Made by a program: the position numbers and the translations under genes. Shown here piece after piece: positions 32,441 through 42,771 of a stretch of DNA of 64,000 nucleotides; positions within the stretch are counted from its first letter, which is position 1; each line of letters begins with the position of its first letter. Origin of the DNA: Pomphorhynchus laevis (lineage: Eukaryota; Acanthocephala; Palaeacanthocephala; Echinorhynchida; Pomphorhynchidae); assembly GCA_012934845.2 (NCBI GenBank), contig WNNJ02002193.1, positions 62,001 through 126,000 of the forward strand. The letters are read 5' to 3'. The notes under the pieces are model-generated. The model saw nothing but the letters and a program-made list of their open reading frames with translations. It searched no databases and had not been told where the DNA came from.

Positions 32441-33060
32441 TATTAATAATTCATTATTTTGTAATATTTTAATATTTTTTATATTTTATTTATTATTTAT
32501 TTGGTAATATTTATATTTATTATTTTGTTTATTTTGTTTTATAATCTAATATTTATTAGATTGTAAATAAGGCGAAGAGACATAATTATTTATTTCACAA
32601 TTCAGATCCAATATTTATGTGGCACGTCATCACATAATTATCAAGGATTATTCAATCTGAAAACAAAAAACAGCCAATATTTAACAATGTCTATTTAACC
32701 ATTAGGTGTTAGTAAAAATTGTCCAGCTAACATTCGAGGATTTAATTTCCTGACAAGATCCTATCCTCATTGAAGCTAAATAAGGCGATGAATTAAATTA
32801 AATTATTTCACAATTTAGATCCAATATTTCGGTGGCACGTGGACACACTATTATCAATTGTATATATTATCTCTTTTTTAGTTTTATTACAAATAACATT
32901 TACTTTTTATGAATAATATAAATAATGTAGAGATGATTTGTTGACCTCTTTGTCTCTCGACATAATCTGAATAAAAATACCAAATAAATTTGGTATTACC
33001 AAATAAATTCGGCTAAACTGAATAAAAATACCAAATCAAACAGAGAAAATACAAAATGTC
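32441..33060. other. AT-rich spacer
   Basis: A diverged direct repeat of about 60 bp (aaataaggcgatgaattaaat, then caatttagatccaatattt...ggtggcacgt) occurs at 32,568-32,630 and 32,778-32,850. No gene. Confidence 0.4.
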
Positions 33061-33063
33061 TTC

Positions 33064-33342
33064 GCTATGGCTAGCGACTTCGAAGTTTGGCAATATCCGT
33101 CAAGCTCTTCTTTGAAAGATGGGGAACAGTCAATGAAGGGTTATGAAGGGGATCCAAATTGGGTACCTAGGAAGATGGAGGAGATTACTAAGCAAGTCAG
33201 AACTCAGTTGAAGTTTGGAAGTCGCGGCTACATCAGTAGAAGATTTAGGAGATACATCTATAGCGCGCTTAACAAATCCCCATGGGCACCTGTCGATTTG
33301 GGCGAAGTTAGATGGAGAAAAATCTTCCCAGAATGCAGGTAA
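33064..33342 (+). other. Unrecognised open frame
   Basis: 91 codons: MASDFEVWQYPSSSSLKDGE, then QSMKGYEGDPNWVPRKMEEI, then a basic part TKQVRTQLKFGSRGYISRRF ending KIFPECR. It ends at a possible donor (cag|gtaatc) or a stop. Composition is balanced and protein-like. It could be an element ORF1 relic or a plus-strand exon. I do not recognise it. Confidence 0.3.
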
Positions 33343-33393
33343 TCCATATTGAATTATAGGAATAAGCGTGGTTCGGAATTAGAGAATATCACC

Positions 33394-33640
33394 TTAGAAT
33401 GAGAGTGAACTAATGCTGGAAGCATGCGAAGTTGGAATTGTAACTTTAGATGCTTTGAATTCGAGATGAAGTTGGAATGACGATCTGGATGAAAGCAGAA
33501 TACCTACATAGGTGTAGTTCTTACATAATTCTAGAGGAGGATTATCAAGTAATAGCTTGTCTGAATGGCTAATAGGGCCTCCCTTAAGGAATTTTATAAT
33601 TTTCGATTTCTCAATATTCACCTCTTATTTTACCTAAAAA
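33394..33640 (-). pseudogene. LINE RT C-terminal fragment
   Basis: Minus strand: NIEKSKIIKFLKGGPISHSD, then KLLLDNPPLELCKNYTYVGI and LLSSRSSFQLHLEFKASKV. This is the block after RT motif C in R1/Jockey-type LINEs (usual form KTKVMVFRKGG...YKYLGVTF...F..HL). It is a family different from the CR1/L2-like copy that follows. Confidence 0.65.
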
Positions 33641-33828
33641 AATTTTGGTTTCTTATAAACATACAACGACATTAAGGACCTATTATAAACAGTTGGAACA
33701 GACTCCCGTCATCTGCCGTCATCTACAATAAATAACATACAATCTCCCGTCATCTACAATAAATAACATACAATCTAATATACATACAACGAGGAGAATA
33801 AAATCACGAATCAAACGACTATATACAA

Positions 33829-34317
33829 ATGGGTCGGAAAAAACAAAAGTCTCAAGTTCCCAACCATGTTGCGTCCAACACCGATGTTAGAGATGTTTCC
33901 AATGGATCTGAACAACAAGTCCTTTGCTCAAACAATGATTGTCACACGTGGGTAAGTATTTGGACTTCAGAATCCCAGGCATCTTGCCTTGCAGACAACG
34001 AATTCTACTGTGGCTACTGTTCGGCTAAGATGATAAATACGATGAAGAGTGAAATAGAGAGTCTCAAGACAAATATATTGAAACTATCTGGCAATGCAGC
34101 GATGTCCACACATGCCTCTTCGTATTGTAATAAGTCTCAACCTCGATGCCCAATTCTCCCGCATTCGATTGCCTCTAAGAATGCCAAATCTCCCATCTCT
34201 TCTACAGGTATTACTATACATCCTTCAATTTTGCCCAATCAATCAGCTCAATCTTCTGATGTTACTGTCATTGACCATTTGCAACCCAGTATTTCTTTTG
34301 TCGTATCAGATAAATGA
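33829..34317 (+). pseudogene. LINE ORF1, PHD-like zinc finger
   Basis: 162 codons starting MGRKKQKSQVPNHVASNTDV. A PHD-like finger is visible: C-x4-C-H-x-W (LCSNNDCHTW, residues about 32-41), a middle Cys (SCLADN) and FYCGYC (about residues 61-66). A short helical segment (MINTMKSEIESLKTNILKL) follows that could trimerise. CR1-group ORF1 proteins of this type bind nucleic acid. The frame stops at 34,317, but sense coding continues past it (TSSSDNPLSDNLKEPQIV) to another stop near 34,524, so this copy's ORF1 has lost its C-terminus. Confidence 0.75.
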
Positions 34318-34638
34318 CCTTACATTTCTACCCCTCATTGCGTTTCTACGTCATCATCAGATAATCCATTATCAGATAATCTGAAGGAGCCGCAAATTGT
34401 ATCGCAGCAAGATGGATTTTGTCAAGTTTATGATAAATCTACCGATACAGTGACGGAGCCGCAAATTGTTACAACTAATGTATGTTCACTCCCCGACACC
34501 CCACGTCCCGTCCTTCCTGTCTAGTTTCTCAATAACTTGCATCCATCAATCAAAATCACCTCCACCAGCCTCCACTATCCTTCCACTCATAACCTTTCCT
34601 CACATCGCTTGCCACCCGCTTTATTATCATTATCCTCT

Positions 34639-36855
34639 ATGTCTCCCGTCGTCAAACCAAATCCCTCCAAATCATCAACTGCCAGCTCTTCTATCGTGAT
34701 CTCACCTACTCACGTCAGTCGTCCTCCTTTACGGAAGCGCTTTGCTTCTCGCGATTGTTGCGTCATTGTTACTAATATCACGCCTTCTAACTCCTTATCT
34801 CCACAAGCACGTCTGGACCACGATGTTTCCGCCTTCAGATCCATCCTCTCGTCTATTGTTCCTGCGGATATACCATCCTTTTTCAAGGACATTTCTCCAG
34901 ACGCATTCATCGCCACAGCACACGGTTTCCGCCTCGGTCTCCTCAACACTAGATCTATTCTCAATAAATCCGATCTTATCCTCAACCTATTCACCAAGCA
35001 ATCCATCGATCTCTTCTGCCTCACCGAATCCTGGCACTCAGATTCCGACGACCTTTCCATTCGCCGTCTGCTCTCTGCCGGTTGCTCCCTAGTCGAATCC
35101 GCCCGCCCCCTCAGCTCATGCCCTTCTAAATCCTCTAATCATGGCGGCATCGTCGCATTCGCGCGTCACCCAGCGTCTCTTCGCAAAATCAACCCCCCTT
35201 TCAGTCCTTGCTCTTTTGAATTGCTCACTTGTCGTTATTCTAACCCGATCACTCTAGATCTCGCCATTGTATACCGTCCTGGTTCATCAGCTCCTACAGC
35301 CTTATTTTTTACCGAACTCGCTGACCTCCTTTCTCATTGTTCTTTGTCCTCAATCCCTTCACTCGTTCTAGGCGACTTCAATATCCGCCTAGACCGCCCC
35401 TCTTCCACAGATTCCATCCGCTTCATCAACATTCTATCCAACCACAATTACAAACTAATGTCCACTGCCCCCACACATATACTTGGAGGGGCACTCGACA
35501 TCATCGCTGTCCCCGATCATTTTGCTGCCCACACCTCACTGTCCATCTCTGATCCTGGTCTATCCGATCACTTTCTTATCACCCTTGATCTCGCTCGCAA
35601 CCACACCCCTCCTCACACACCTACAATCCTACGTCGCCCTTGGAGAAATCTTGACCTTTCCCTTCTCCGCTCTGCCTTACTCAAATCGTCTCTATCATTA
35701 CCCACAATAACATATTCATCTCCTCACGATCTCGCCTTTCTTTTCGACTCTGAACTCACATCCACTCTCGATATTCTCTTGCCCTTCAAGTCTCACCCAC
35801 ACCGTCGCTTGCACCGTGCCCCATGGTTTGACATCCAATGCCTACTCTCAAAGCGTCGACTCCGCCATGCTTTTCGAGTCTATCACCGCACTCTCAGACG
35901 CGATTTCCGCTCGATCACTCCGTCTTTCCGTGATTCCTATCTTGCTCTTCGCCGGTCTCATCTCAACCTACTAAGTACCAAATGCAACTCCTTCTGGCAG
36001 CATAAAATAATCACTTCATTCAACTCTAAGACTCTCTGGCATACTTTTAACTCAATCCTGGCTCGTTCCTCTACGCCTTGCAACATCAATGCTAATGATT
36101 ATTCGTCATTTCTCCAGACTAAAGTATCCACGCTGCTCTCTCACACCCCGGTCTCCATCCTATCCCACTCTGCCCAGTCTACTCTCATCCTTCCCGAACT
36201 CTTTCATCTTCTCCCTGTATCACCTACAGAAGTATCATCTGTCCTCATGTCCTTGCCCAACAAAACCTCACCTGCCGATCCCCTGCCTACCCACATATTA
36301 AAATCTATATGCTCATCGATATCCCCATTTCTCACAACCTTGTTTAACTCGTCCATCCGCAGTCGTATCTTCCCTTCACACTGGAAATCCGCAATCGTTC
36401 GTCCCCTCCTTAAGAAACAATCGCTCGACCCCTCCCTTCCTTCTAGCTATCGCCCCATTTCACTACTCCCTACTCTTTCTAAGCTCTTAGAACGCCTCAT
36501 CTTAATACAAATCAACGCTTATCTCTCCTCATCCAATCTGTACCCTCCTTTCCAATCCGCTTTCCGCTCTAATCACTCGACAGAAATCGCATGCATAAAA
36601 GTGTACAACGACTTACTCATTTCTCGAGACAAGGCTCTATATAGTGTTCTCATCTCCCTGGACCTCTCCTCCGCATTCGACATTGTCGACCACTCCGTCC
36701 TCCTTTCTCGCCTTCGTTATGATTACGGCTTTTCTTCCTCCTCCGTAGCTTGGTTCGCCTCATATCTATCCGACCGTTCCTTTCGCGTCTGTTCTAATTC
36801 ATCATCCTCCCCTCCCATCCCTATTTTTGCGGGGTTCCACAAGGTTCAGTCCTAG
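34639..36855 (+). CDS. LINE ORF1-ORF2 fusion: ORF1 C-terminus, endonuclease, RT
   Basis: The open frame runs from 34,537. The conserved Met at 34,639 (MSPVVKPNPSKSST) is shared with the 63.7-kb copy. Up to about 34,910 it encodes the ORF1 C-terminal region (RPPLRKRFASRDCCVIVTN, FRSILSSIVPADI). Then, across a deletion of about 330 bp, it runs directly into the APE endonuclease: LLNTRSILNKSDLI, LTESWHSDSDD, IVYRPGSS, LGDFNIRLD, SDHFLITLD. The RT follows: SYRPISLLPTLSKLLERLI, FRSNHSTEIACIKV and DLSSAFDIVDHSVLLSRL. A one-base loss in the GVPQGS block near 36,840 shifts the frame to the next feature. Otherwise it is uninterrupted, so the copy is young. Confidence 0.85.
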   Translation: MSPVVKPNPSKSSTASSSIVISPTHVSRPPLRKRFASRDCCVIVTNITPSNSLSPQARLDHDVSAFRSILSSIVPADIPSFFKDISPDAFIATAHGFRLGLLNTRSILNKSDLILNLFTKQSIDLFCLTESWHSDSDDLSIRRLLSAGCSLVESARPLSSCPSKSSNHGGIVAFARHPASLRKINPPFSPCSFELLTCRYSNPITLDLAIVYRPGSSAPTALFFTELADLLSHCSLSSIPSLVLGDFNIRLDRPSSTDSIRFINILSNHNYKLMSTAPTHILGGALDIIAVPDHFAAHTSLSISDPGLSDHFLITLDLARNHTPPHTPTILRRPWRNLDLSLLRSALLKSSLSLPTITYSSPHDLAFLFDSELTSTLDILLPFKSHPHRRLHRAPWFDIQCLLSKRRLRHAFRVYHRTLRRDFRSITPSFRDSYLALRRSHLNLLSTKCNSFWQHKIITSFNSKTLWHTFNSILARSSTPCNINANDYSSFLQTKVSTLLSHTPVSILSHSAQSTLILPELFHLLPVSPTEVSSVLMSLPNKTSPADPLPTHILKSICSSISPFLTTLFNSSIRSRIFPSHWKSAIVRPLLKKQSLDPSLPSSYRPISLLPTLSKLLERLILIQINAYLSSSNLYPPFQSAFRSNHSTEIACIKVYNDLLISRDKALYSVLISLDLSSAFDIVDHSVLLSRLRYDYGFSSSSVAWFASYLSDRSFRVCSNSSSSPPIPIFAGFHKVQS

Positions 36856-36859
36856 GTCC

Positions 36860-37763
36860 CCTGCTTTTCTCTCTTTTGCTTGGCGATCTCTCTCCATTTA
36901 TCAAACCTTACTCCTTTAACGTCATGCAATACGCCGATGACATTCTAATCTATGCTCATGCACCCGCACATCGCATACACGACATCGCCATTTCTGCCTC
37001 CAACTGTCTCTCTTCTATCTACAAGCGTCTCTCCAATCTCCATCTCGTTCTAAACGCCGAAAAGTCCAAAATAATGTGGATCCTTCCCCGTAAACCAAGC
37101 ATATCTCCTCCCATTGTATCTTTTGCCTCATCGATCATCCCTGTAGTCCACAATCTTACTTTCTTAGGCTTCCATTTCGATGATCACCTTTCCCTTAAAC
37201 CCTTCGTCCGTGACAAGGTCCGCTCGTCTAACTTAATTCTTCGTGACATCCGCCGTATCCGCCCCCTTATCGACTTCCGTTCTTGTATGTCTCTTCTTTC
37301 ATCGCTTCTTTTCCCTAAAATCGATTACTGCCTTAGCCTTTTCGCCAATTCTCCAAAATCCATCATCCTACCCCTACAACGAATAATCAACACCGCCGTT
37401 CGAGTGCTCTTTCGCCTCCGTCGCTTCGACCACACATCCACATATTTTGCCCAACTCTCCTGGCCCACCATCCACATCCGCATCAAACTCCGCCTTCTTC
37501 TCATTACTTTTCGTCTCATCGCTGTCGGCTCCCCATCGTTCATCAACCTTCCTTTCTTAGACGATACTCGCCCCACCTCGCTATCGCTTCGTTCCTGTCA
37601 TACCCTCTTACTCCACTTTCCTAATTACTCCAACAACTACGGTCTCCGATCCTTCCTCGTCGCCGCCTCAATCGCCTGGAATCAACTCCCTCTCGACGTC
37701 CGCCGCGCCCCCTCCTTTATCACATTCAAACACCTCCTCTGTTCACACCTTCTCGACACCTGA
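36860..37763 (+). pseudogene. LINE RT, catalytic motif to C-terminus (shifted frame)
   Basis: Continues the RT after a one-base frameshift: LLGDLSPFIKPYSFNVMQYA then DDILIYAHAP (catalytic YADD, about 36,930-36,941), FLGFHFDDHLSLKPFVRDKV, LRDIRRIRPLIDFRSCM, then the C-terminal domain with RLRRFDHTSTYFAQLSWPT and AWNQLPLDVRRAPSF. It ends at a stop after HLLCSHLLDT. Restoring continuity with the previous frame requires only the ordinary +1 correction at the GVPQG block. Confidence 0.85.
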
Positions 37764-37850
37764 TTCACAGTTTTGTTTTGTTGTGGTCATGTAAGCGTGC
37801 GCTGGCACGCATTTGCCACGTTAAAATAAATCTTTTTTTTTATTGATTTA

Positions 37851-38310
37851 TTCAATTAATTTACAGAATTCATCTAATGCGTTGAGAGAAAGCTGCGATT
37901 CCATGATATCACGAGATAGAATGCCAAGATCATCAACATAAAGAACTGGTATGACATCTAAGGAGTTTGCACGAAGACATGAATGTAGATCGGTTAAAAA
38001 AGGAGAATAACAGTGGCTCAATGAGTTATCTTGAATGACTCGCAGTTTGTGTCTAAAGGCTCGGGTAATTAGAGGATATCGAATACGCAGAACGTGTTCG
38101 GACGTAAATTGAGTTAAAAGGAACGTCCATAGAAGTTTGATTGAGCAGCAAGCTTATCCAGCAGTAGTTCACGATTGGTAGAGTTGAAAGCTTTCTTGAA
38201 GTCTCGAATATGGCGTTAATAGAATATTTTTGAGCAAAGCATGATAGTAGATGATTGCGTACCACCCTGATAGCGGTGATGTTTAGTACAGCCGCGACGA
38301 AAAACAAACT
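37851..38310 (-). mobile_element. LINE relic abutting the CR1/L2-like tail
   Basis: Minus strand, broken frames: PAQFVFRRGCTKH (about 38,295), DFKKAFNSTNRELLLDKLAA (about 38,190), then PVLYVDDLGILSRD and SQLSLNALDEFCKLI (about 37,880-37,960). These are RT motifs A and C (YVDD). It is a third LINE family in the window. It starts within a few bases of the A/T tail of the 33.7-37.85 kb LINE, so that LINE probably inserted into it. Confidence 0.65.
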
Positions 38311-38732
38311 GTGCTGGTGGAATTAAGAATTTGCGCAATGACCTTAATCGATTTGTGAAGATGTGTGTGAAGAATTTGTATGCATGGTTGAGAAGGGTGG
38401 TACTACGAAAATAGTAGTCAGAGAAGGAATTACATTTTCTTTTATAAAGTACTTTGATGAATTCATGCCTTTAGAAAAAACGGAATAAATAATAATTTTT
38501 AAATAATATTTATAAATAATAATTTTTATTTTAATTATTATTTTTCATAAATAATAAGTACATTTTATAAATAATATTTACTTAAAATCAGTAAATTTTT
38601 GTACTTAAATGTTAACAGCAAATCTGTTAATAATTTCTTTTTTATATTTTAAACTTAAATATAATGCAGATAATGCTTTGCATTTATTGATTATTAGTAT
38701 ATAATATATCTAGTATTATTACCTTTGTAATT
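38311..38732. other. AT-rich spacer
   Basis: Repeats of the aaataatatttataaataata type at 38,485-38,580. No gene. Confidence 0.4.
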
Positions 38733-38805
38733 GCCCGGTTAGCTCAATCGGTAGAGCGTGGGACTTTTAATCCCAAGGTCGTGGGTTCAAGCCCCACATC
38801 GGGCG
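38733..38805 (+). tRNA. tRNA-Lys (anticodon TTT)
   Basis: 73 nt with all arms. The acceptor gcccggt pairs with atcgggc (one G-T) and the discriminator is g. The D arm holds tagctcaatcggtagagc (box A), the anticodon loop is cttttaa with TTT at its centre, and the T arm is gtgggttcaagcccca (box B ggttcaagccc). No intron and no encoded CCA, as expected for a nuclear cytosolic tRNA. The lysine UUU identity follows from the anticodon. Confidence 0.97.
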
Positions 38806-38806
38806 A

Positions 38807-38812
38807 TTTTTT
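38807..38812 (+). terminator. Pol III terminator
   Basis: Six T residues one base after the tRNA-Lys 3' end. Confidence 0.85.
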
Positions 38813-39690
38813 AAATGTCAGTCTATTGGTAGAATTTTGCAGTAAGCATATTTATTTTTCAGGTATCCATTTTTATGAATATCTAAGAACAGTTACAAGG
38901 CGAGACAGTTGATGTATCCTACAAAGGTTCAGCCGATCAATCAACTAAAAACTGTTCCGTAGGTTGGTCATTCAAGCGCTTCATAATGCACGTTACGTTC
39001 CCTCTTTGAATTGTTGCACTAAGGCGTTGCCAAAGGAATAATGTGGCGCGTGCTTCCCAAGTTTATCTTCTTTTTGATGTAGTTTCCACGCATCTTTATG
39101 AAGGTTTTTAAATATGAGCTTCCGTCGATGATATTCAGGTAAGATTTCTTGCCAGACTGATATAGTAAGCCGATGTCAGTATGACAAATTGTTTGATTGT
39201 CAGATGTTACGTTACGTTTTAGAAGCGGCATTTAAATTGCTTGATTACTGTGAGCTTTGAAGAATGTTGGACCTCACTAACAGTGGCGGTAATAATCTTT
39301 TTAAATTACATTTCTGTTATTAATATGGTTTTGCAAGGTCGTTGGCTATACGACGTTAAACAGGAAAACACACAGGCAAATAATAATAGACTGTTAAATA
39401 ACTACAGGAAATACAAATAATAAAATCAGTAAAATTATGCATGTTTTTGTTTCTTAAGTTTTTATCAGTTATATAGTTATTAATAAAACCCTTACTTACT
39501 TAGTAAAATTACATCCGCAATTTATATTTTTTAAATACAAATCATTTCAAAAACAAGGCAACACACGCTCGTCATACAAAGATAAACAAATTACTGCAAC
39601 AAGCGTTCTGTAGCGCCGTAATACCATGCCGATTAAGAGCCGAGCGTCCTTGCGTGTGACGATGGCAAGCGTCATGATAGTTGTTCGTTA
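38813..39690. other. Spacer with unassigned coding-like patches
   Basis: On plus at about 38,890-39,010 a patch reads EQLQGETVDVSYKGSADQST, then KNCSVGWSFKRF. On minus at 39,019-39,231 a frame reads MPLLKRNVTSDNQTICHTDI, then GLLYQSGKKSYLNIIDGSSY, with LHKDAWKLHQKEDKLGKHAP in an overlapping frame. Neither is recognised nor clearly spliced. Confidence 0.3.
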
Positions 39691-39691
39691 G

Positions 39692-40069
39692 TGCAATGGA
39701 CATGTTGTTTCACTTGGTGTGTGGGACTATACTTTTCCAAACACCCTGGTTGTTACCTACGCTATGCATGCTGTCGCCGGTGCCGAAATGGTGGAAGGAC
39801 TCTTCGAAACACGAAAAACTGCAAAATATACATGCATCGATAAACGAACAGACGAGCTTCAGCCAGTCGCTATGGAAACTATATATTACCAGGCAACTAA
39901 AGCTTATATCACACACTTGTCTAGGATGCTGAAAAGGACAGTATGCTGCGTAAGAGCCGGTAGCTACTTGATACAGCGGCTGAGCGTTGCTGTCCAGCAA
40001 GGGAACGATGTTTCCGTTGTGGATATGATGGGCGATAAAACCATCAAGCAATTTTTAATCGACATGTGA
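39692..40069 (+). CDS. Unrecognised protein-coding exon or relic
   Basis: 126 codons are open after a stop at 39,689. A possible acceptor (tcgttag) ends at 39,691, and the frame ends at a true stop (gacatgtga). It reads CNGHVVSLGVWDYTFPNTLV, then VTYAMHAVAGAEMVEGLFET, RKTAKYTCIDKRTDELQPVA, METIYYQATKAYITHLSRML and, near the end, VSVVDMMGDKTIKQFLIDM. There is no early ATG, so it is a 3' exon or a truncated gene. Codon use is balanced and GC is higher than the neighbourhood, which argues for recent coding constraint or recent arrival. I do not recognise the family. Confidence 0.45.
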   Translation, partial: CNGHVVSLGVWDYTFPNTLVVTYAMHAVAGAEMVEGLFETRKTAKYTCIDKRTDELQPVAMETIYYQATKAYITHLSRMLKRTVCCVRAGSYLIQRLSVAVQQGNDVSVVDMMGDKTIKQFLIDM

Positions 40070-40199
40070 TTTTATTTTCCTGTATTTTTTATAATTCTAT
40101 TACGTATCTTTTATAATTGAAAAATACAAAAAAGTCATTCCAAAAGCTAAACTAGCAATCAAAATATTCAGCTGTGATGGTTTTAATGTTCAATGTAAA

Positions 40200-40850
40200 A
40201 TATATTGATGTTAGAAAAAGACTTTTAGTTAGGAATCTTATCAGTTAACTGAGTCTATTTTATATGAGGATTTAAGTGAAGTTCAGAATAAATTTAAGAA
40301 TTTTTTTATTACTTAATTTTTATGAATCGACTAATAAATAACATACGAATAAGAAATACGAAATAGAGGTCATCAAAGAACTGCTATACCATCAGGTTTT
40401 GGCCCCTATTCCTAGACCAAAATAGCAGCGATCCAAATACATGGTATGACGAAATCTACTGATAAATAAGATCAGCTAACTGAGTCTACGTATTTTATAA
40501 TATTCATAAATTAAAAATAATGCTAAATAAAATTCAAATAATTAAATAATTCGAAATAATAAATAATTGTTATCCAAGATTTTATATAATTTATATAAAG
40601 TTAACATTTAAAATTGAACTTTAAAATAAAAGTCAATTGACTAATAAAATAACAGACGATGTATCAGAATACTGATTAGATGACATCAGGAGGAACTGCT
40701 ATGTTATCAGCTTTCGGCCCTTATTCTTCGACCCAACATTACAGCGGAGCCAAATACGCATTAATGACGTAATTCCTTTGATGAAATTTGATAAAATAGT
40801 TTCTTATTCTACTACAAAGTATGTTATGTATTAGTGTTGAGATTGAAGTA
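40200..40850 (-). mobile_element. PLE 3' end fragments, two in tandem
   Basis: Two minus-strand copies of the 3' module lie head to tail. The first spans about 40,238-40,450 (tip taactgagtct, core gaactgctataccatcaggtt). The second spans about 40,470-40,850 (tip cagctaactgagtctacgta, core gaggaactgctatgttatcag, border taatgacgtaattcctttgatg). No coding sequence. Confidence 0.7.
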
Positions 40851-41284
40851 AACTATTTATTTAATCGAATTTATTATATAATTTTATTATACGTCCATAA
40901 AATCTTTTTTGTTAAATAGTTTAAATTTATTTTTAACAAATATTTTAAATTTAATTATTTAAATAATATTAATAAATTTAATTATTTTCATTTTAATTTA
41001 ATTTTATAGTAATTTTTATATTTTTATAGTAACCTAGTGATTTAAATCAGTAATTAATAGTAATTAATCAAGACTCCAATCATAAGATGAATTAGACGTC
41101 ATAATATATTTTTCAAATACAATATTTTTCAAATATTCTAGCAAAATCAGTAACAGATTTCTTCATAGAAGCCTTTTTGAAGTTAATCTCATTTAAACTT
41201 GAATAAGTACTAGGAAGAATAAGTACTAGAATAAGTACTAGTGTACTTCTTATTAGCTATATACTCATTGATTATGTTTTTTCT

Positions 41285-41530
41285 ATCTATATGAATAAAA
41301 TACTTAAAGTAATTAAAGCACATTTTAAAAAATATTGCAAGGTAATCGAAATTAATACTGGTATAAAACACTATTTCAGTATTAATTCTACAAAAGAATT
41401 TTTAGAACAGACAAAAGGAATAAATTTTCAAAATATAAATACATACGATTTTAGTACGCTTTATACAAATCTAGATTTAGTAGATATTAAAGAAGCGCTA
41501 GTAAAACAAAAGGAATACATTTTAAATTTT
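41285..41530 (+). mobile_element. Naiad-type PLE, RT fragment
   Basis: 72 clean codons identical or nearly so to the 12.0-kb copy: YMNKILKVIKAHFKKYCKVI, then EINTGIKHYFSINSTKEFLE, and TYDFSTLYTNLDLVDIKEAL. It is cut off after motif A. The near identity to other copies points to recent duplication. Confidence 0.8.
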
Positions 41531-42391
41531 TTTAGTTCATATGCAATGCTTTTAAATGCATAAGACAGAAAATATGGACATGTAAGTGTCTCTGTTCCTA
41601 TTTGCCACATAAAAATAAATTTTTATTTATATTTATTTATATTAATATTATTAATAAAGAATAAAGGCAATTTTTAATCAAAAAAAGTGATTGGTTAAAA
41701 ATTGTCTTGATTCTGATAAAAACATTTACAATTAAAAAAGTCCAAAGGGCAAAACGTTAATAAGTAAATTCTTCAATTTGCTGGTGTAAATATAATTCAA
41801 ATATGAACGAGTACTCCTCGAGGGTCCGAGCAACAGTGAATACCTTAAATTATTTTATATATACAGGCAGCATTCTATATATCCTCATCAGATCAAGAAA
41901 TAGAACCGAAATATTCTTGCATTATTCAAAGTCGCTACGTATGCCCAGTCATCCTATGTGTGACGACAAACTTCACAACGGTATACGCGTTTCGCTCTAA
42001 CGGAGCTCATCAGTACTGTGACTTTAATAATCATCCATAGGCACCTTAACACACGCTTAAGCATTGTTTAAAGCTCGAAAAACAGAACTACCCTTAATCT
42101 GAATCATTAATCATCAGAAGGAATTTAGCATAAGCCCTGTGCATGGCAGTGCGTATTGCGGTTTAACCATGCATCAGGCACTAAATTGCTTTTAATAGAA
42201 ATGCTGTTTTATAGAGACAATTTTAAGTGTACAAATATATAAAATATATAATTTGTTGTTACACCTGCCCTGGGACACCCAATGGTGTACTCGTAAATAA
42301 ATCACTATGTATAAACTAAGATAACTAAACGTTGTATTCATGTAATATTTGTCCAAATAAAAATAATCACAATAATTTATAATCAATTACC
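41531..42391. other. Intron sequence with a hammerhead-like motif
   Basis: The 41,803-42,000 plus-strand frame overlaps the hammerhead-like motif and has no protein-family features. The rest is AT-rich. Confidence 0.4.
41989..42013 (-). ncRNA. Hammerhead-like core
   Basis: On the minus strand: CTGATGA, GCTC, 5-nt loop CGTTA, GAGC, GAAAC. A perfect 4-bp stem II sits in the exact hammerhead context. Downstream sequence (GCGTATACCG) and distant complementary blocks (cctatg/cataggatg) could supply stems III and I, but no canonical cleavage triplet aligns. Function is inferred only. Confidence 0.5.
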
Positions 42392-42501
42392 TGGACAGAA
42401 GTTGGAAGGACAGGCACAACCCCATTGAGCAAGCCTCTTTACACATTTCTTTTGATTTTCTGGAAATTCTGAGCACTCGGCTAACTTTGTTGAGCATATT
42501 G
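42392..42501 (-). CDS. Host exon after SUEL lectin domain
   Basis: Acceptor tatcttttaag at 42,502, donor ccag|gtaattg at 42,391. The exon is 110 nt. With the G carried from the exon at 48,022 it reads A-ICSTKLAECSEFPENQKKC, then VKRLAQWVVPVLPTSVQ, ending in phase 0. An alternative frame in the second half is also open (KEACSMGCACPSNFCP), so the choice of frame relies on phase agreement with both neighbours. Confidence 0.55.
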
Positions 42502-42729
42502 CTTAAAAGATAAACGTAAATTAGAGTTGATTTATAAACAATTTACATTAAACAAAGTCCGATTTACATTAAACAAAGTCAAGGATTCATTATTTGTTAC
42601 AAATCGACTTTAATTTTGGAGTAGGGTAAACAAGCATAAATATATTTCTATATTTTCACTAGCTGCTAGTAACCGAAAATTGCAATTTGATTAACCATAT
42701 CCAAGGATAATAAATTATATGTTCTGTAT

Positions 42730-42759
42730 CTGATGATGCTATAGCAGCAACAAGCGAAA
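42730..42759 (+). ncRNA. Hammerhead-like core
   Basis: CTGATGA, one base, GCT, 12-nt loop, AGC, GAAA then TATAAAATTGG. It lies just upstream of the SINE cluster. Stem II is only 3 bp. Confidence 0.35.
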
Positions 42760-42771
42760 TATAAAATTGGA

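Larger units (their letters stand above)
33690..37850 (+). mobile_element. CR1/L2-like LINE, best-preserved copy
   Basis: The order is 5' leader, ORF1 with PHD-like finger, fused ORF1-ORF2 frame with endonuclease and RT, RT remainder in a shifted frame, and a 3' UTR ending in the gttaaaataaatcttttttt tail shared with 655-4,735. The 5' leader carries a tandem pair of a 33-bp unit (ccgtcatctacaataaataa, then catacaatct...) at about 33,714-33,778. The 5' end is placed only approximately. The element lies in an intron of the minus-strand host gene. Confidence 0.85.

Noticed and set aside
41803-42000. Plus-strand frame of 65 codons
   Set aside because: Overlaps the antisense hammerhead-like core and has no protein-family features.
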